This document shows, piece by piece, positions 8,067 to 10,258 of a stretch of 10,258 nt of DNA. Every line of letters begins with the position of its first letter. Positions within the stretch are counted from its first letter, which is position 1. The notes below the pieces were generated by a model. It ran no database searches and had not been told where the DNA came from. It saw only the letters and a program-made list of their open reading frames with translations. The DNA comes from an uncultured Clostridia bacterium (GTDB taxonomy: Bacteria > Bacillota > Clostridia > Christensenellales > Borkfalkiaceae): NCBI GenBank assembly GCA_947629225.1, contig CANRCY010000041.1, positions 1 to 10,258 on the forward strand, written 5' to 3'. The position numbers and the translations under genes are program-made.

Positions 8067-9047
8067 TCAGCCGATCTGTTCTTCTTGCGCTTCAAGTTCC
8101 GCTTGCCTGCGCGCTTCCTCTTTCTTCTCTTTGAGTTCCTCTTCCGAAGCGTAGATCATCTGCGTCCGCATGTCGGCGGCGACCGTCACCGCGAGCAAGT
8201 CGTGGATGGGCGTTCTGTTCTTCGTCGCAAAGAACAAAATGACGTTCAGAAGGAGCAATGCGGCGAAGAGGATCACCGCGAGCAGCCCGACTCCTCCGAA
8301 GAAGAACAGGAATACGAGCAGGACGGGAAACATCGTTTCGATCGCGTATTTGCCGAGGATCGCCCTCGCAAACAGGGAGACCCCGCTGATCTTCACGCAA
8401 TTCGGGTGCACCAAACAGATCCCGAACACTTTTTTGCCGACGGTCTGCCCGTTCTTCAAGATCAGCGGAAGGATGAATTCCAAACACAGAAAGGCAAAGA
8501 AGAGCCCCAAAGAGACGATCATGAACAGCATGGTATACAGTAAGCTGTACAGATTGCTCACCGTCGCGTCGGGCGGAAGAGCCGCATATCGGCGGAAGGT
8601 CTGCCCCATGGCGTGCTCCTCTTCGGAAGCGTCCATCGCCGCGATCACGTCGTCGACGGTCGCATAGTTTCCGTCCGCGTCCGTAAGAGTATTCTCCGCA
8701 GAGTCGAACGTAAAGCCGTAGCTCCCCGCAACGTCCTTTATGAGCGCCGCGACAATGTCGCCGAGGTCCTTTTGCTCCCCGTCTTTCGTGACGGTATAGC
8801 CGCTTTCCGTCTCTTCATAGGTAAAGCCGTAATATTCGGCTGCGCCCGGAATGCACTCTTCGCGGAACGCCGTCCACTCGCTGTTATACTGCCTCGCAAG
8901 TTCGTTTTTTCCTTCGAACCCGCAGATGAGCGAGACGATCCACATGAACCCCGTCGCGAGCACCGCGATCAGGATCGCGTCCAACAGCCATGCGGAGGCT
9001 CTCTTCACAATGCCGATTTTGTTGATCTCAAACATTTGTATGTTCAT
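8067..9047 (-). CDS. RDD-family membrane protein with a large extracytoplasmic insertion
   Basis: This 326-residue integral membrane protein shows the RDD pattern. Arg16 and Asp23 flank or sit in the first membrane segment (about 15-42), NGQTVGKKVFGICLVHPN (199-216) follows the second (about 167-197), and NRTPIHDLLAVTVAADM (277-293) follows a long hydrophobic stretch (about 238-275, probably two segments). RDD proteins are poorly characterised; some have been linked to transport or ion exchange. The odd feature is about 120 residues between segments one and two (45-165), acidic and containing an internal duplication. The C-terminus (300-326) is a charged helical tail. A sigma-A-like promoter lies 42 nt upstream, but no Shine-Dalgarno sequence sits at the normal distance from the ATG. 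A second in-frame ATG at residue 5 is no better placed. Its role beside the importer is unknown. Confidence 0.85.
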   Translation of the reverse strand: MNIQMFEINKIGIVKRASAWLLDAILIAVLATGFMWIVSLICGFEGKNELARQYNSEWTAFREECIPGAAEYYGFTYEETESGYTVTKDGEQKDLGDIVAALIKDVAGSYGFTFDSAENTLTDADGNYATVDDVIAAMDASEEEHAMGQTFRRYAALPPDATVSNLYSLLYTMLFMIVSLGLFFAFLCLEFILPLILKNGQTVGKKVFGICLVHPNCVKISGVSLFARAILGKYAIETMFPVLLVFLFFFGGVGLLAVILFAALLLLNVILFFATKNRTPIHDLLAVTVAADMRTQMIYASEEELKEKKEEARRQAELEAQEEQIG

Positions 9048-9062
9048 GCGGGCGTAACTCGG

Positions 9063-9081
9063 GCGGTCTTTCCCCGACCGC
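9063..9081 (-). promoter_or_regulatory. Stem-loop at or near the 5' end of the RDD-gene mRNA
   Basis: On the minus strand GCGGTC and GACCGC are exact inverted repeats with a GGGGAAA loop between. Counting 6-8 nt downstream of the -10 box places transcription start at about 9081-9083, so this hairpin would lie at the extreme 5' end of the transcript. Such terminal hairpins can protect mRNA from decay. The loop also holds the only purine run resembling a ribosome site, about 23 nt from the ATG. Function is inferred. Confidence 0.45.
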
Positions 9082-9088
9082 GATTTCC

Positions 9089-9117
9089 ATTATAACACAA
9101 ACCGCCGAAAGAATCAA
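9089..9117 (-). promoter_or_regulatory. Sigma-A-type promoter driving the RDD gene and probably the importer-nuclease genes
   Basis: On the minus strand, TTGATT (9112-9117) is followed by exactly 17 nt and a perfect TATAAT (9089-9094). A TGT directly before the -10 box adds an extended -10 element. Spacing and sequences match the vegetative consensus closely. It reads into the RDD gene, with a predicted leader of about 35 nt. No comparably good promoter was found before the ATPase gene, so it may serve everything to the left as one operon. Confidence 0.7.
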
Positions 9118-9134
9118 TGGTTTGAAAGCGAATT

Positions 9135-9162
9135 TATTCCCGCAAGACGGAATATTTTTTTT
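9135..9162 (+). terminator. Rho-independent-type terminator oriented for plus-strand transcription
   Basis: On the plus strand TATTCC and GGAATA form a 6-bp stem (9135-9154, 8-nt loop), directly followed by eight T residues (9155-9162). This is the intrinsic terminator layout, but for transcription opposite to every gene in the window. Read on the minus strand, the hairpin is preceded by the A run and followed only by AATTCGC, so it would end the lipoprotein transcript poorly. The stem is short and AT-rich. Confidence 0.4.
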
Positions 9163-9181
9163 CACAGCTCCCGCCTCGGCG

Positions 9182-9781
9182 CTACCAACCGAATGCAAAC
9201 AGGTATTCCACACGGCTTCCGTCCTCCGCCGTATAGACGATCTCAAGGTCGTATAAAAGTTCGACGAAGGTCGCTTCCACCCGCATCTCCGAGCCGCGGA
9301 AGTCGGAAATCCCCAAAAATCCGTCCGCGGAGAGCACATCCGCCCGAAAACGGGCAAGCTCGAAGACGGCGTTTCCGAAATATTCCTCTTTGAAGACGAG
9401 CCCCGCTCCCGCAAGACGGTCGGGAAGAAGCCCGCCGCTGTCGGAGACAAGAACGCCGTCTCGGTATTCCCCCTCTCCCGAAATCGTTGTCTTCACGGAC
9501 GGGGGAAGTTCGTCGAGCCCCCCGATCTCCGAAAATCTCTCCGCAGAATAGCCGACCGCGATACAGCCTTCGGACGGGAAGGAAAAGGTAAATTCGCTTT
9601 TCAGAAAAGTATCTTCGTCAAAGGTATCCGTCACGGTGAGTTCGATCTGCGAATACTGCGCGTGCAGCATTTCGTTGAGCGCGGCGTAGCGGTCGGGCTC
9701 GGGCTCTTCGCCCTCGTCGTTGCAAGCCGAAAGGCAGACCGCGGCAAGGCAGAGGGAGAGAACGGTAACAATCTTTTTCAT
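9182..9781 (-). CDS. Small lipoprotein of unknown function
   Basis: This 199-residue protein is not one I recognise. It starts with a clear lipoprotein signal, MKKIVTVLSLCLAAVCLSAC, with Cys20 as the predicted lipid anchor, then a short acidic linker (NDEGEEPEPD). The mature part (about 31-199) is acidic and alternates polar and hydrophobic residues, suggesting a beta-rich fold. It shows no enzyme motif. It has a single cysteine after the anchor, in the PSEGCIAVGY stretch. The ATG overlaps the TGA of the endonuclease gene (ATGA), and AAGGAG lies just upstream inside that gene, so the two are probably translationally coupled and functionally related. Binding, assembly or inhibition of the nuclease are possible roles, but nothing in the sequence decides between them. 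Confidence 0.8.
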   Translation of the reverse strand: MKKIVTVLSLCLAAVCLSACNDEGEEPEPDRYAALNEMLHAQYSQIELTVTDTFDEDTFLKSEFTFSFPSEGCIAVGYSAERFSEIGGLDELPPSVKTTISGEGEYRDGVLVSDSGGLLPDRLAGAGLVFKEEYFGNAVFELARFRADVLSADGFLGISDFRGSEMRVEATFVELLYDLEIVYTAEDGSRVEYLFAFGW

Positions 9782-10258
9782 GCCGCTTCTCCTTCTCCCG
9801 CAAAGGACAGAGCCGCCTCTTCCGCGCGGCGCGCGGCGTCGTTGTAGCTTTGCACAATCTCGTTATATGCGTCGATCTCCTCTTGCAGAGAATCGATCTC
9901 TTCGGCAACTTCCTCCCTTTCCGCGGCGGAGAGCTCGCGATAAGCGGAGATCGCGTTTTTCAGGGCTTCGTGCCGTTCCGCAAGCGTCCCTTCGGGGGAG
10001 AGAGCTTCCACCGCGGCGCGGAAGGCGCGGAGCTTGGCTTCGTCGGGGAGCGCTCCCTCGTCCCAGATCGCGCGCGCATATTCGGGGTGGTCGATAAAGG
10101 GATTGCGGTTGTGCTGTATACGGAAGACTGCCTCGTTGCGGGTCGTCTCGATGCCGTCGACGGGGTCGAGCTCGTTCCATCTGAGCAGAAGCGCGAATGC
10201 TTCGTCCTCCGAAGGCGCGGAGATGATGTTCGTAATGGGCAAAGTGCCGAAATAGCCG
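9778..10258 (-). CDS. Endonuclease I family nuclease, C-terminal part, with a helical extension
   Basis: Only the last 159 residues are in the window, and the frame is still open at the right edge. The first 65 or so match the C-terminal end of the endonuclease I family (secreted bacterial DNases/RNases such as Vibrio Dns and Bacillus BsnA). The sequence LLLRWNELDPVDGIETTRNE is followed by the family hallmark IQHNRNPFIDHPEYARAIW (hallmark NRNPFIDHPEY at 10078-10110). The catalytic His-metal core lies off the window, so activity cannot be judged. Where relatives usually end, about 93 more residues follow, predicted helical and rich in Glu and Ala (for example EREEVAEEIDSLQEEIDAYN), a probable coiled coil. 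A TTG at 10240-10242 is not the real start, because family sequence continues upstream of it (GYFGTLPITN). The gene overlaps the small lipoprotein gene by 4 nt. Confidence 0.88.
   Translation of the reverse strand, partial: GYFGTLPITNIISAPSEDEAFALLLRWNELDPVDGIETTRNEAVFRIQHNRNPFIDHPEYARAIWDEGALPDEAKLRAFRAAVEALSPEGTLAERHEALKNAISAYRELSAAEREEVAEEIDSLQEEIDAYNEIVQSYNDAARRAEEAALSFAGEGEAA

Noticed and set aside
10240..10242. TTG as start of the endonuclease gene
   Set aside because: The same frame stays open to the window edge and reads GYFGTLPITN, continuing the family sequence, so the gene starts outside the window.

Overview
All nine coding regions in this window lie on the minus strand. The two outermost are cut by the window edges. 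The layout suggests a Gram-positive anaerobe of the Clostridia type. Four proteins carry lipoprotein signal peptides ending in a cysteine lipobox, most starts have AAGGAG-type ribosome binding sites, the sugar importer is MsmK/UgpC-like, and the surface proteins use atypical bacterial Ig-like and OB-fold modules common in gut Firmicutes. The exact family cannot be fixed from this sequence.

In transcription order (right to left) the first group is the C-terminal part of an endonuclease I family nuclease with a helical tail (9778-10258) and a small unrecognised lipoprotein (9182-9781). These two overlap by 4 nt. A 134-nt gap follows, holding a strong sigma-A-like promoter, a stem-loop near the predicted mRNA 5' end, and an oppositely oriented terminator-like hairpin.

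The second group reads RDD-family membrane protein (8067-9047), ABC ATPase (6586-7998), two CUT1-type permeases (5597-6589 and 4665-5585), solute-binding lipoprotein (3130-4620), and thermonuclease (SNase) lipoprotein with two OB-like domains (1670-3109). After a stem-loop comes a large multidomain surface lipoprotein (1-1582) with Ig-like, jelly-roll-like, Cys/His and OB-like modules; its C-terminus is off the left edge.

The most interesting reading is a nucleic-acid scavenging locus. A complete one-ATPase, two-permease, one-binding-protein importer is directly followed, 20 nt away, by a cell-surface SNase that keeps all its catalytic residues. A second secreted-type nuclease lies upstream, and a lipoprotein with nuclease-associated modules lies downstream. 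Importers of this family are normally assigned to sugars or glycerol phosphates. The neighbourhood raises the possibility that this one takes up a product of nucleic acid breakdown, which is inference.

No intergenic stretch exceeds 134 nt. I saw no tRNA, rRNA, CRISPR, insertion sequence or riboswitch.
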